The notes under the pieces: model-generated
Seen by the model: the letters and a program-made list of their open reading frames with translations, nothing else
Database searches by the model: none
What the model was told of the DNA's origin: nothing
NCBI RefSeq assembly: GCF_001667075.1
Contig: NZ_LZIL01000078.1
Coordinates: 62,001 to 126,000, forward strand
Direction of reading: 5' to 3'
Length of the DNA stretch: 64,000 nt
Source of the DNA: Mycobacterium sp. 852014-52450_SCH5900713
GTDB taxonomy: Bacteria > Actinomycetota > Actinomycetes > Mycobacteriales > Mycobacteriaceae
In this document: positions 42,049 to 50,989 of the stretch, in pieces
Layout of the letters: each line of letters starts with the position of its first letter
Numbering within the stretch: the stretch's first letter is position 1
Made by a program: the position numbers and the translations under genes

Positions 42049-45000
42049 ATGAGTCCGTGGGCGGGAAACCCTTGGCGGCGATTCAGGCTGCCCCCGCGGC
42101 TCGGTTGGCTCTTCGTCGGTGCATACGGTTTGGCGGCCGCCCTGGTGGTGGCTTCCTCGATCGGCGGCTGGGAGGGCGCCTACGCAACCCGACCGGTCGA
42201 CGAAATCGCCCTGGCGGTGTGCCTGCTGTTCGGGGCGGGGTGTGCCGGCTACGCGGCCCGGTCGGCGGCCGGTCGGCAAAGGGCCGGGTGGCTGGCAATG
42301 GTGACGGCCCAGCTGGGCTGGGCGGCGGGCGAGGTCATCTGGGCCGTGTACGACGTGCGTCCGGGACTGGCCCACGCCACCCATCCCGCCGCCGCGGAGA
42401 TCGTGCTGTTGCTATGGCCGTTCGGCGCGTACGCATCGCTGGTGCTGTTGTCGCGCTTCTCGCGGCAAAGCCCGCGGCGACTGGTGCTGGACGGCCTCAT
42501 CGTGGCGACGTCGCTGTTCGTGGTGTCGTGGGTCTTCGTCCTCGAGAAACAACTGCGCGAGGACAGCGGTTCGCAGGCGACGACGATCGCCGAAGTCTTC
42601 AACGACGTCCTCCTGCTGACGACCTCGATCCTGATGCTGTCCCGGGTTCGTCGCGGCGACCCGCCGAGCCGCAACCTGCTGGCCGGGGGCGTGACGACGA
42701 TCAGCATTGCCGACATCACGATGGTGTTCAAGAGCGGGATCGGCAGCTACCAGGTCAGCGATCTCGTGGACCTCGGCAGAGTGGGCGGACTCGCCATGAT
42801 CGCGCTCGCCGCGCTGTCGAGCGTCTACGAGGTGCCGGTGCCGGGGGCGCGTGACGACGAAATACGGTCGCGCACCCGGCTGTGGCTGCCGTACCTGCCG
42901 CTGCTGGTGGCCGCCGCAGTCGGGCTGACCCGCGCGGTCAGGTTGATGGCGCACGGACCTCTGCTGATCGCGCTGGGGATCCTGGTGGCCGCGGTGCTCG
43001 TCCGGCAGTTCGTCATGCTGATGGAGAACCAGAGGTTGTTGTCCGAGGTGGCGCGGGAAGCGTTCCGTGACAGCCTGACGGGGCTGGCCAATCGGGCCTA
43101 CTTCCTCGATCGGCTCGAGCAGGCCGTCGCCCGGCGAAGCTGCGAAATTTCGCCCATTGCGGTGTTGTGCCTCGACCTCGACAATTTCAAATCGGTCAAC
43201 GACGCCCTCGGCCACCCTGCCGGTGACGAATTGCTGATCCGGGTCGCCGGGCGGCTCACCGCCGCCTTGGACGACAGGTGCGTCACCGCTCGCCTCGGTG
43301 GTGATGAGTTCGCAGTGCTCATCGAGGGGTCCATCGAAGAATCACAAGGAGCGGCGCGGCGGGTTCTCGAGGCGTTCAACGCCCCGATTCTGGTCGATGG
43401 CGTTCCGATACCGGTCCGACCGAGTGTCGGTTACACGGTCGCCACCGCCTCGTCGGAGTGCAGCGTCGAGCAGCTCCTCAGGCATGCAGACCTGGCCATG
43501 TACACCGCTAAACGCGAAGGCGGCCAATGCATTCGGAGCTTCGTGCCGGATCTGTCCCTCTCGTTCTCGACCGCGCAGCCGGCGGGGCCCATCCCGGCGG
43601 CAGTAAAGGTCGCCAAGCCGGGCGCCGCACCGATGTTCAGGCGCGCCGCTGACGTAGGGACGTCACGGCCGGTGCAACCGCAGGAAGGTATCGACGGCGT
43701 CCGGTGGCCCCCGACAGCCATCCGGATTGCATTGGCCCTCTTGATCATTGGCGTGGTCGCGTTCACTGCGACCAGCGCCCTCTACCCGAACGCCAGCCAC
43801 AGCGTCTTCTTCGCCAAATCCCTGTACTCGGCGTTGAACCTGCTGGCGGCCGGGCTGATTGCCGTGCGCGCGTGCCGCCTCAAGGCCGACCGCATTGCGT
43901 GGTCTTTGATCGCGGCGGGCATGACGTTGTCGGCGCTAGGTGACGTCGCCTATGCCTTATGGGTCCCGAACGCCCAGTCGCCCTCGGTTGCCGATCCCGA
44001 ATACCTGGCTTTCTATCCGCTCGTCTATGCCGGGATTCTGCTGCTGATGCGATCGCGCCTCAAGCGGGTGCCGATGCCCATCCGCCTCGATTCCCTGGTG
44101 TGCGCGTTGGCCGTCGCCGCACTGGCCGCGGCGCTGCGGGCCGGGCCCATGCATGGCGCCGCCGCACGGACACCCGCCACCGTGCTGGTGGGTCTGGTCT
44201 ACCCGTGGGGCGATCTGGTCCTGCTGGCGCTGGCCGTCGGCATGCTGCCAATCCTCGGTTGGCGCAGCGAATTTCGCTGGGGTTTTCTGGTGGTCGGGCT
44301 GGTTGGCTTCGCGGTCGCCGACACGGCCTACCTCTTTCAAACCTCGGCGGGCTCATACCGGGTCGGCACCACGCTGGACGCGCTCTGGCCGGCTTCGTCG
44401 CTGCTGGTGGCGATGGCCAGCTGGGCGCGTGGGTCGTCGGCGGCGCCGGCGGCACGGCGTGGACTCGCCTCCTACGCGGTTCCGGTGACCTGCACCGTCG
44501 TAGCACTGGGCGTCACCATCCTGGGGCACGATTCGCGGCTCGCGTCGACGCTCGCCGCGCTGAGCCTCGTTGCGGTCGCCGCCCGATTCTCGGTGACCTT
44601 CCGGGATATCAGCATGCTGGCCGAAAGCCACCAGCAGGCCATGACGGACGAATTGACCACCCTGCCCAATCGGCGATCACTCGCGACGGCGCTGACCGAG
44701 CTGTCGGCTTCCGCGTCACCCGTCGGGACGTCGTCGCGTCGTTCGCTGCTCTTGCTGAATCTGCATAAGCTGCGCGAGATCAACGACTCCGTCGGTCGCC
44801 ACTTCGGTGATGAGCTGGTGTGGCACATCGCAAACCGACTGGCGCACAGCGTTCGTCGCGATGACCTGCTTGCGCGCGTGAGCGACGAAGAATTCGCCAT
44901 CCTGCTCGGTGAGGGATCGGATCTGGTCGCCGCACGCGCCCAGGCGGGGCGGTTGCTCGAAGGCGTCAGCATCCCATTCGAACTCGACGCCATCAGCGTG

Positions 45001-45966
45001 CAGATCGATGCTTGCATCGCCATCGCGCTCTACCCCGATCACTGCGACCATCCGCAGGAGCTGTTGAATCGCGCCGAGGCGGCGATCCCGCACGCCAAGT
45101 CCGCCCTCAGCAGGATCGCGGTGTACGAGTCCGCCTTTGAGATTGACCGTGATCACGACCCCAACCTCGTCGGGGAGTTGCGGGCCGCGCTGATCGATGG
45201 CGACCAGTTGACGGTGCACTACCAGCCCAAGGTGAACGCGAGTGACGGAAACGTCCACAGCGTCGAGGCGTTGCTGCGCTGGCGACATCCCACCCGCGGG
45301 TTGCTGCTGCCAGAGGAATTCCTTCCGGCCGCGGAGCGGGCCGGCTTGATGCGCACGATCGCCAATCGCACCATCAACCTCACGCTCGAGCAAGTTCGGT
45401 CCTGGCGCGACCAGGGCATTCCGCTGACAGTCGCGGTGAACCTGTCGACGACGAACCTGCTCGACCTCGACCTCGCCGTCACCATCGAGCGGCTGCTGCG
45501 GGTCCACGGCCTACCCCCCGAAGCGCTGATCGTCGAGATCACCGAGAGCGCCCTCGTCGATTCGGAGCGCTCCCGCAACACCGTCGCCGCCCTGCAGCTT
45601 CTCGGCGTTCGGATCTCGCTGGACGACTACGGCACCGGATGGTCGTCTCTGGCGCGCCTGCAGGATGTCTCGGTCGACGAACTCAAACTCGACCGAAGGT
45701 TCGTAGCGCGGCTGGCCCAGGACCCGCGGTCGGTTGCCATTGTGCAGTCCACCGTGGACTTGGCCCAGAACCTGGGCGCCGACCTGGTCGCCGAGGGGGT
45801 CGAAGACGAGGTCACCCTGAGCGCGCTGCGGCGCTACGGCTGCACCATCACCCAAGGGTTCGTGCACAGCGCGCCGTTGCCGCCGGACGAACTGCAACGC
45901 TGGATCACAACCCGGAGCGCGATCGCGGGCATCGAATCCGAACGATCGGCTATGACGGACGGTTAA
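42049..45966 (+). CDS. Large membrane protein with GGDEF, degenerate GGDEF and EAL domains (c-di-GMP turnover)
   Basis: A 1305-residue protein with two membrane modules. Spans lie from about residue 17 to 330, followed by GGDEF domain 1 (about 339-500) with DSLTGLANR, DLDNFKSVNDALGH and an intact GGDEF at 417-421. No RxxD inhibitory site lies five residues before it. A second membrane module covers about 556-850. It is followed by a second GGDEF-like domain whose active site is SDEEF (945-949), probably inactive. The EAL domain (about 1040-1290) keeps Glu1073-Ala-Leu, Asn1131, DDYGTGWSSL (1192-1201), Lys1213 and AEGVED. It could therefore both make and cleave c-di-GMP. Its stop overlaps the convergent luciferase-like gene's stop (TTAA). 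I do not recall it at the H37Rv locus, where c-di-GMP enzymes lie elsewhere. Confidence 0.92.
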   Translation: MSPWAGNPWRRFRLPPRLGWLFVGAYGLAAALVVASSIGGWEGAYATRPVDEIALAVCLLFGAGCAGYAARSAAGRQRAGWLAMVTAQLGWAAGEVIWAVYDVRPGLAHATHPAAAEIVLLLWPFGAYASLVLLSRFSRQSPRRLVLDGLIVATSLFVVSWVFVLEKQLREDSGSQATTIAEVFNDVLLLTTSILMLSRVRRGDPPSRNLLAGGVTTISIADITMVFKSGIGSYQVSDLVDLGRVGGLAMIALAALSSVYEVPVPGARDDEIRSRTRLWLPYLPLLVAAAVGLTRAVRLMAHGPLLIALGILVAAVLVRQFVMLMENQRLLSEVAREAFRDSLTGLANRAYFLDRLEQAVARRSCEISPIAVLCLDLDNFKSVNDALGHPAGDELLIRVAGRLTAALDDRCVTARLGGDEFAVLIEGSIEESQGAARRVLEAFNAPILVDGVPIPVRPSVGYTVATASSECSVEQLLRHADLAMYTAKREGGQCIRSFVPDLSLSFSTAQPAGPIPAAVKVAKPGAAPMFRRAADVGTSRPVQPQEGIDGVRWPPTAIRIALALLIIGVVAFTATSALYPNASHSVFFAKSLYSALNLLAAGLIAVRACRLKADRIAWSLIAAGMTLSALGDVAYALWVPNAQSPSVADPEYLAFYPLVYAGILLLMRSRLKRVPMPIRLDSLVCALAVAALAAALRAGPMHGAAARTPATVLVGLVYPWGDLVLLALAVGMLPILGWRSEFRWGFLVVGLVGFAVADTAYLFQTSAGSYRVGTTLDALWPASSLLVAMASWARGSSAAPAARRGLASYAVPVTCTVVALGVTILGHDSRLASTLAALSLVAVAARFSVTFRDISMLAESHQQAMTDELTTLPNRRSLATALTELSASASPVGTSSRRSLLLLNLHKLREINDSVGRHFGDELVWHIANRLAHSVRRDDLLARVSDEEFAILLGEGSDLVAARAQAGRLLEGVSIPFELDAISVQIDACIAIALYPDHCDHPQELLNRAEAAIPHAKSALSRIAVYESAFEIDRDHDPNLVGELRAALIDGDQLTVHYQPKVNASDGNVHSVEALLRWRHPTRGLLLPEEFLPAAERAGLMRTIANRTINLTLEQVRSWRDQGIPLTVAVNLSTTNLLDLDLAVTIERLLRVHGLPPEALIVEITESALVDSERSRNTVAALQLLGVRISLDDYGTGWSSLARLQDVSVDELKLDRRFVARLAQDPRSVAIVQSTVDLAQNLGADLVAEGVEDEVTLSALRRYGCTITQGFVHSAPLPPDELQRWITTRSAIAGIESERSAMTDG

Positions 45967-46994
45967 AACAACTCCTTGGCCAGCAATTCCAGCGTCAGCA
46001 CCCGTGCCGGAGCGGTGGCCGGGTCGATGCCGCGGCGAGCCGAGGCGACCGGGTGCACCATCACCTCGTCGACGTCGAACCGCTGCGCAAGCGCTCGCAA
46101 CTGGTCGGCGGCCTCGGCCGGTGTACCGAGGACCGCTCGTTGCAGCCCGCTCTCCACGATGCGCTCCTGCTGCGGCGTCAGCTCGGCGTCTTGGGCTTCC
46201 TCAACCAGGGGCACCGGGCCCAGGGGCTGTCCGGTGCGCAGCTTCGCCATGATCTGTAGGTTGGGCAGCATCAATGCCGTTGCCTCGTCGCGTGTTTCGG
46301 CCACCGCGGCGTTCACGGTCAGGAACGTCAGCGGTTCGGGGGTTAGGGGGCTGGGCCTGAATCGGGAGCGATAGAGCTCGAGCGCCTCTTCGGTTCCGCT
46401 GCCCGAGAAGTGATGCGCGAAGACGTACGGCAGCCCCTTGGCGGCGGCCAGATGCGCCGAGTACATCGACGAGCCCAGTAGCCACAAGCGTGGCTCACCG
46501 GCCGCCGCCGGAGTCGCCTTGAGGCGATAGTCCCCCGAGCGCAGCGGTACCACCACGCCGCGCGCGCTCATCAGCGCCGCCACGTCGTCGAGGTACTCCG
46601 GAAAGTTTTCGATGTCACGGTCGTCCCGGCCGCCGCGCAGCGCGTAGGAGGTCACCGGGTCGGACCCGGGCGCCCGACCGATGCCCAGGTCGATGCGGCC
46701 CGGGGCGGCGGCCTCCAGCAGCGCGAACTGCTCGGCCACCGCCAGCGGCGCGTGATTGGGCAGCATCACACCGCCGGACCCCAGCCGCACCTGCGTGGTC
46801 TGCGCGGCCAGATAGGCGATCAGGACCGGCGGGCTGGTGGCGCCGACCGACGGCATGTTGTGGTGCTCGGCGACCCAGTAGCGCGTGAAACCCAGGCGAT
46901 CCGCGGCCTGTGCCAGCTGCACGGTCGCGGCGAGCGCATCGCTGGTCGTCTGGTCGGTGCGCACCGGGACGAGATCAAGGACGGAAAGACGCAC
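45963..46994 (-). CDS. LLM-class (MsnO8-type luciferase-like) oxidoreductase
   Basis: A 343-residue TIM-barrel flavin- or F420-dependent oxidoreductase. The MsnO8 subgroup is suggested by RLSVLDLVPVRTDQTT at the start, GFTRYWVAEHHNMPSVGATSP, GSGGVMLPNHAPLAVAEQFALLEAAAPGRIDLGIGRAPG and GLPYVFAHHFSG. The frame is open to a TTG at 47039, but the GTG at 46994 starts the conserved strand directly and is preferred. An 8-bp inverted repeat spans this start. It is convergent with the GGDEF/EAL gene, the two sharing 4 bp at their ends. Downstream of the flavin monooxygenase on the same strand (59 bp), it may be co-transcribed with it. The substrate is unknown. Confidence 0.87.
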   Translation of the reverse strand: MRLSVLDLVPVRTDQTTSDALAATVQLAQAADRLGFTRYWVAEHHNMPSVGATSPPVLIAYLAAQTTQVRLGSGGVMLPNHAPLAVAEQFALLEAAAPGRIDLGIGRAPGSDPVTSYALRGGRDDRDIENFPEYLDDVAALMSARGVVVPLRSGDYRLKATPAAAGEPRLWLLGSSMYSAHLAAAKGLPYVFAHHFSGSGTEEALELYRSRFRPSPLTPEPLTFLTVNAAVAETRDEATALMLPNLQIMAKLRTGQPLGPVPLVEEAQDAELTPQQERIVESGLQRAVLGTPAEAADQLRALAQRFDVDEVMVHPVASARRGIDPATAPARVLTLELLAKELF

Positions 46995-47053
46995 GTTCGC
47001 GTCAACGTCTGATGGCGTGCGAACGTTCCCTTGCGTCAACGGTCCTTCGTATC

Positions 47054-48172
47054 TCAGTAGTCCTTCAGCGTGATCGAACTGACGATGCGGTCGAAGACCT
47101 CCTGCGGGATCGGCGCCCCGCCCGGAATGTTGTCAACGACAAGCCATTGGTTGCGGCTGACGTAGTCGTTGAACTCCTTGTGGTAGTTGGCGAAGCCGAG
47201 TTCGTAGTCATCACCCGCGGTGGCGAGCTCGCCGGCCAAGATGTAGGCGCCCAGGAGAGCGACGCTGGTTCCCTGGCCCGACAACGGCGAACAGCAATAT
47301 CCGGCATCGCCGACCAGCGCCACCCGGCCCTTCGACCAGCGATCCATCTTGATCTGGGACATCTCGTCGAAGTAGAAATCCGGTGCGCCGCGCAGGTATT
47401 CCAGCAGTTGGGGACGCACCCACCCGTCGTCGGCCATCCGCCGCTCCAGCTCGGCGAACTGCGCCTCGGTATCGCGGTAGTCGATGCGCAGATCGGTGTC
47501 CATGAAACCCAGCATGGCCCGGGCCTCGCTGTTGTTGCGGGCGCTGTACACCCCGGCCATCGTGGAGTCCCCGTAATGCCACGTCTGCCAATAGTCCAAG
47601 TCGAGAAAATTGGGCACGGTGAAGATCGCCGCGTAAGTGCCCAGCCGCTCGATGAATTGGTCCTCGGGGCCGAACACCAATCGGCGCACGTTCGAGTGCA
47701 GTCCGTCTGCCCCGACGACCAGGTCGAAGCTGCGCGCAGGGGCACGTTCGAACGTCACATTGACGGCCGTGCCGTCGTCCTCCAAGCCGATGATGGTGTC
47801 ATCGAAGATGTATTCGGCCGTCCATTGGCTTGCGCCGTACAACAATTCGACGAGGTCGTCACGCAAGAGCTCGATATCGGGGCTGTCGATGGGCCCGCCG
47901 GTGGGCGTCGACTCCGTGTCGCGGGAGAGCTCGTTGCCGTCGCGGTCGACGACGGAAGCGCCCCGAATTTGCGTCTTCCGTTTTTGGGCGGCGGCCAGCA
48001 GCCCCATGCGTTCCAGCACTCCCAGCGCCGGCCCGCGCACGTCGATCGCCTGACCGCCCGGCCGCGGCCCGGGGTGGCGCTCCACCACGGTGACCGAATA
48101 ACCGTGCCGTCCAAGCCAATAAGCCGCCGTTGCACCGGCCACGCTCGCGCCGGAAATCAGAACGTCAGTCAC
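47054..48172 (-). CDS. FAD-dependent aromatic-hydroxylase-type monooxygenase (Rv1260-like)
   Basis: A 372-residue single-component flavoprotein. The FAD-binding GxGxxG variant is VLISGASVAGATAAYWL at the N-terminus. The DG motif is FDLVVGADGLHSNVRRLVF, and the second FAD motif is GRVALVGDAGYCCSPLSGQGTSVAL. These features define the p-hydroxybenzoate-hydroxylase/UbiH class, which hydroxylates with NAD(P)H and oxygen. The length equals that recalled for Rv1260. The GTG start overlaps the udgB stop by four bases (GTGA), so it is coupled to udgB. Its substrate is not known. TetX-like antibiotic inactivation is a theoretical alternative. Confidence 0.92.
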   Translation of the reverse strand: MTDVLISGASVAGATAAYWLGRHGYSVTVVERHPGPRPGGQAIDVRGPALGVLERMGLLAAAQKRKTQIRGASVVDRDGNELSRDTESTPTGGPIDSPDIELLRDDLVELLYGASQWTAEYIFDDTIIGLEDDGTAVNVTFERAPARSFDLVVGADGLHSNVRRLVFGPEDQFIERLGTYAAIFTVPNFLDLDYWQTWHYGDSTMAGVYSARNNSEARAMLGFMDTDLRIDYRDTEAQFAELERRMADDGWVRPQLLEYLRGAPDFYFDEMSQIKMDRWSKGRVALVGDAGYCCSPLSGQGTSVALLGAYILAGELATAGDDYELGFANYHKEFNDYVSRNQWLVVDNIPGGAPIPQEVFDRIVSSITLKDY

Positions 48173-48981
48173 TTGATCCCTGCCAGCCTTTTCGCGTCTC
48201 GGAAAACGTCGTCGAGCATTGCTGGTGTCAACCTACCGGTAAACATGTTTTGCTGGCTCGGGTGGTAGCAGCCGAGTAACCGCACACCAGGGGCGAATTG
48301 CGCCACCACCCCGTGGCCGAACCGCGGTTTGCGCATGGCGGACGCTCCCGGCAGGCGCAGCGCGATTTGCCAGGCGAAGCCGCCCAACGCCACGATCGTG
48401 CGCACATGCTCGGATACCAGCCGCCATTCGGCCTCCAGCCAGGACCAGCAGGTGTCGCGCTCCGCCGGCGTCGGGGCGTTGGCCGGGGGCGCGCACCGCA
48501 CCGGTGCCGCGATGCGAACCCCGTTGGCCCGCAACCCATCCGCGGCATCCACGCTGGTGGGTTGGTTAACGAGCCCGGCCCGGTGCAGCGCCGCGTAAAG
48601 CTGATCGCCGGACCGGTCGCCGGTGAACATGCGTCCGGTCCGGTTGGCCCCGTGCGCGGCGGGGGCCAACCCGACGATCAACAGCCGCGGCCGCTCCGAC
48701 CCCCAGCCCGGCACGGGCCGGCCCCAATACGGCTGGTCGGCGAACGCGCGGCGCTTGATGACGGCCACGTCTTCGCGCCATTCGACCAGCCGCGGGCAGG
48801 CCCGGCAGACGCTGATCAGGGCGTCGAGTTCGGGGATCGACGCGGCGTGCGGCGCGAGCGCGGCGACCTGTGCGGCGTCGGCGGCCACGGTGGTCTGCGG
48901 GGTCGCCGGATCACCCGGCCATCCGGTGCCGGGGACCACTGGGGAATCGAACGCCTGGCCGGTACGGGGGTGGAGGAGCAC
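48169..48981 (-). CDS. udgB: Type-5 uracil-DNA glycosylase
   Basis: A 270-residue family 5 uracil-DNA glycosylase that also removes ethenocytosine and other lesions. Four Cys for the [4Fe-4S] cluster are visible in CRACPRL and in CAPPANAPTPAERDTC. The active-site motifs are LLIVGLAPAAHGANRTGRMFTGD, with the hydrophobic AAHG typical of UdgB, and CYHPSQQN. It starts at GTG 48981; the N-terminus is a little shorter than the recalled Rv1259, and no better start is visible within the divergent region with tap. It is the first gene of a likely unit with the flavin monooxygenase. Confidence 0.93.
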   Translation of the reverse strand: MLLHPRTGQAFDSPVVPGTGWPGDPATPQTTVAADAAQVAALAPHAASIPELDALISVCRACPRLVEWREDVAVIKRRAFADQPYWGRPVPGWGSERPRLLIVGLAPAAHGANRTGRMFTGDRSGDQLYAALHRAGLVNQPTSVDAADGLRANGVRIAAPVRCAPPANAPTPAERDTCWSWLEAEWRLVSEHVRTIVALGGFAWQIALRLPGASAMRKPRFGHGVVAQFAPGVRLLGCYHPSQQNMFTGRLTPAMLDDVFRDAKRLAGIK

Positions 48982-49023
48982 ATGAACATCCTGCAGTCAG
49001 CCGGTAGGCGGCGGCCGAACGCC

Positions 49024-49065
49024 CCGAAATATTCGGTGGTCTCGCCGCAAATCAACGGCTAAATT
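49024..49065 (+). promoter_or_regulatory. tap: Candidate tap promoter with AT-rich WhiB7-type upstream element
   Basis: A weak -35 TGGTCT (49037-49042) and a -10 TAAATT (49060-49065) are separated by 17 bp. Three bases before the -35 lies AAATATT inside the dyad CCGAAATATTCGG (49024-49036). WhiB7-controlled mycobacterial promoters carry an AT-rich element immediately upstream of the -35, and tap belongs to the WhiB7 regulon in M. tuberculosis (established). The predicted leader would be about 10 nt. The fit is suggestive only. Confidence 0.35.
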
Positions 49066-49081
49066 CTGCCCGGGATATTTC

Positions 49082-50323
49082 ATGAGCCATACGAGCCGCG
49101 GCCCGGCGCTTCTCATCTTGTCCGCCACGCTGATGGCGACGGCCGGTACCGGCATCTCGGTGATCGCGTTTCCGTGGCTGGCGTTGCAGCATCATGACCG
49201 CGCGCGCGACGCGTCGATCGTGGCCGCGGCCATGACGCTGCCACTGGTGCTGTCCACCCTGGTCGCCGGCACCGCGGTCGACTTCTTCGGGCGCCGCCGG
49301 ATCTCGCTCGTTTCCGACTCGCTCTCCGGCGCGGCGGTGAGCGCCGTCCCGCTGATCACCTGGGTGTTCGGCGTCGACGCGATCAACGTCGCCGAGCTGG
49401 CCGGATTGGCCTTCTGCGCGGCGGCCTTCGACCCCGCGGGGACCACGGCGCGCCAGTCGATGCTGCCCGAGGCCGCCGCCCGCGCGGGCTGGTCGCTGGA
49501 CCGCACCAACAGCCTCTACGAGGCGATCCTCAACCTCGGTTTCATGGTGGGCCCCGGCATCGGCGGCCTGATGATCGCCACGGTCGGCGGCGTCAACACC
49601 ATGTGGGTCACGGCGGGTTGTTTCGGGTTGTCGTTGTTGGCGATTGGTGCGCTGCGGCTCGAAGGCACCGGCAAGCCCCACCACGCGACCCGCCGCGGCG
49701 GTTTGGTGTCCGGCATCGTCGAGGGCCTGCGGTTCGTCTGGACTCTGCGGGTGCTCCGGACGCTCGGCCTGATCGACCTGGCCGTCACCGCGTTGTACCT
49801 GCCGATGGAAAGCGTGCTCTTCCCAAAGTATTTCGCCGAGCGGGACCAGCCCGCGGAGTTGGGTTGGGCGCTGATGGCCCTCGCGGTCGGTGGCGTGGCG
49901 GGCGCGCTGGGCTATGCGGCGCTCTCGAAATACACCCGGCGGCGTACGGCCGTTCTGACGGCGACCCTGACCTTTGGCGCGGCGACGGTGGGCATCGCGT
50001 TCCTGCCGCCGCTGCCGGTGATCTTGGTGCTCTGCGCGGTGACCGGCCTGGTCTACGGGCCGATCCAGCCCATCTACAACTACGTCATGCAGACCCGCGC
50101 GCCGCATCATCTGCGCGGCAGGGTGGTCGGGGTGATGGCGGGGCTGACCTACGCCGCCGGGCCGTTGGGCCTGCTGGTGGCCGGTCCGCTCGCCGACGCC
50201 GCCGGGTTGAACGTCACCTTCCTGGCGCTCGCGGTGCCGATTCTGCTGATCGGCTTGTTGGCCATCCGGCTGCCGTCGCTGCGGGAGTTGGACTTGGAGG
50301 CAAGTCGGCAGTCGCCGCTGTGA
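49082..50323 (+). CDS. tap: Tap-type MFS multidrug efflux pump
   Basis: A 413-residue major-facilitator transporter with about 12 hydrophobic spans. The loop 2-3 motif A is seen as GTAVDFFGRRRISLVSD. Later cytoplasmic loops KYTRRRTAVLTAT and MQTRAPHHLRGRVVGVMAG fit the DHA3/Tap subfamily. Tap (Rv1258c) exports tetracycline and aminoglycosides and contributes to tolerance inside macrophages in M. tuberculosis. The gene holds the same place between udgB and the FAD-linked oxidase as there. It is divergent from udgB with 100 bp between. A possible WhiB7-type promoter is annotated separately. The ATG is preceded by GGGATATTTC without a strong ribosome-binding site, which would fit a short leader. 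Confidence 0.93.
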   Translation: MSHTSRGPALLILSATLMATAGTGISVIAFPWLALQHHDRARDASIVAAAMTLPLVLSTLVAGTAVDFFGRRRISLVSDSLSGAAVSAVPLITWVFGVDAINVAELAGLAFCAAAFDPAGTTARQSMLPEAAARAGWSLDRTNSLYEAILNLGFMVGPGIGGLMIATVGGVNTMWVTAGCFGLSLLAIGALRLEGTGKPHHATRRGGLVSGIVEGLRFVWTLRVLRTLGLIDLAVTALYLPMESVLFPKYFAERDQPAELGWALMALAVGGVAGALGYAALSKYTRRRTAVLTATLTFGAATVGIAFLPPLPVILVLCAVTGLVYGPIQPIYNYVMQTRAPHHLRGRVVGVMAGLTYAAGPLGLLVAGPLADAAGLNVTFLALAVPILLIGLLAIRLPSLRELDLEASRQSPL

Positions 50324-50327
50324 TCCG

Positions 50328-50924
50328 TCAGTCGCCGAGGATCTTGCGCTTTTGCTGCTCGAATTCCTCATCGGTGAGCAATCCCCGGTCTTTCAGCGCG
50401 GCCAGCCGCTCGAGCCGCTCGATCGGGTCCGCACCCTGTTGGGTCTGCGCCGCCTGCATGGCGCCGAGCGCCTGCTGCTGCATCTCGGAGCCGCGCCGCA
50501 TCATTTCATCCCGGAACGCGGTCGGATCGGCAATGGCTTGGCGAATGACGTCGGCCATCGGCATACCCATGACCTGAGCGCCCGCCAGGTCGGGACGGGC
50601 CGAGGTCACGGCGTCGACCGCCACATCGGCCGTGGCGGCCGGCTGGCGGTCCATTTGGATGCGGCTGTGGTCCTTCGGGTCGTAGAGCACCGGCAGTCTC
50701 ATGCCCGGACGCGGTGGGCTCAACTGAGGTAGCAGCGCGGTGAGGCTGGCCTCGAACGGCGGTTCGGCGTCCGGCGTGACCCGCAGCAGCAGTTTCCAAC
50801 GAACTTCGGTGTTGCCAACCAGGTTCGGGTTGCCGATCGTGACGGAAATCGCCGACTGCTCGGCGGCGAGGACCTCCGCAAACGCACGGATGCCGACTTT
50901 GCTGAGATCTCGCCGTCCGAACAT
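50328..50924 (-). CDS. SHOCT-domain protein
   Basis: A 198-residue cytoplasmic protein. The N-terminal half (about 25-95) is a predicted beta-rich domain (SAISVTIGNPNLVGNTEVRWKLLLRVTP and LPVLYDPKDHSRIQMD). It is followed by a Gln/Met-rich helix (FRDEMMRRGSEMQQQALGAM). The last 33 residues are a SHOCT motif (DPIERLERLAALKDRGLLTDEEFEQQKRKIL), a short module found at the ends of many prokaryotic proteins and thought to mediate oligomerisation. Function is unknown. It is convergent with tap (4 bp between stops) and divergent from the FAD-linked oxidase. I do not recall it in the H37Rv segment. Confidence 0.87.
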   Translation of the reverse strand: MFGRRDLSKVGIRAFAEVLAAEQSAISVTIGNPNLVGNTEVRWKLLLRVTPDAEPPFEASLTALLPQLSPPRPGMRLPVLYDPKDHSRIQMDRQPAATADVAVDAVTSARPDLAGAQVMGMPMADVIRQAIADPTAFRDEMMRRGSEMQQQALGAMQAAQTQQGADPIERLERLAALKDRGLLTDEEFEQQKRKILGD

Positions 50925-50989
50925 CTCTGACCCGCCTTTCGCCAGAATCGCTCAACTGTACAGCGCCCCCCGGCCCGTAGGATCGGTCC

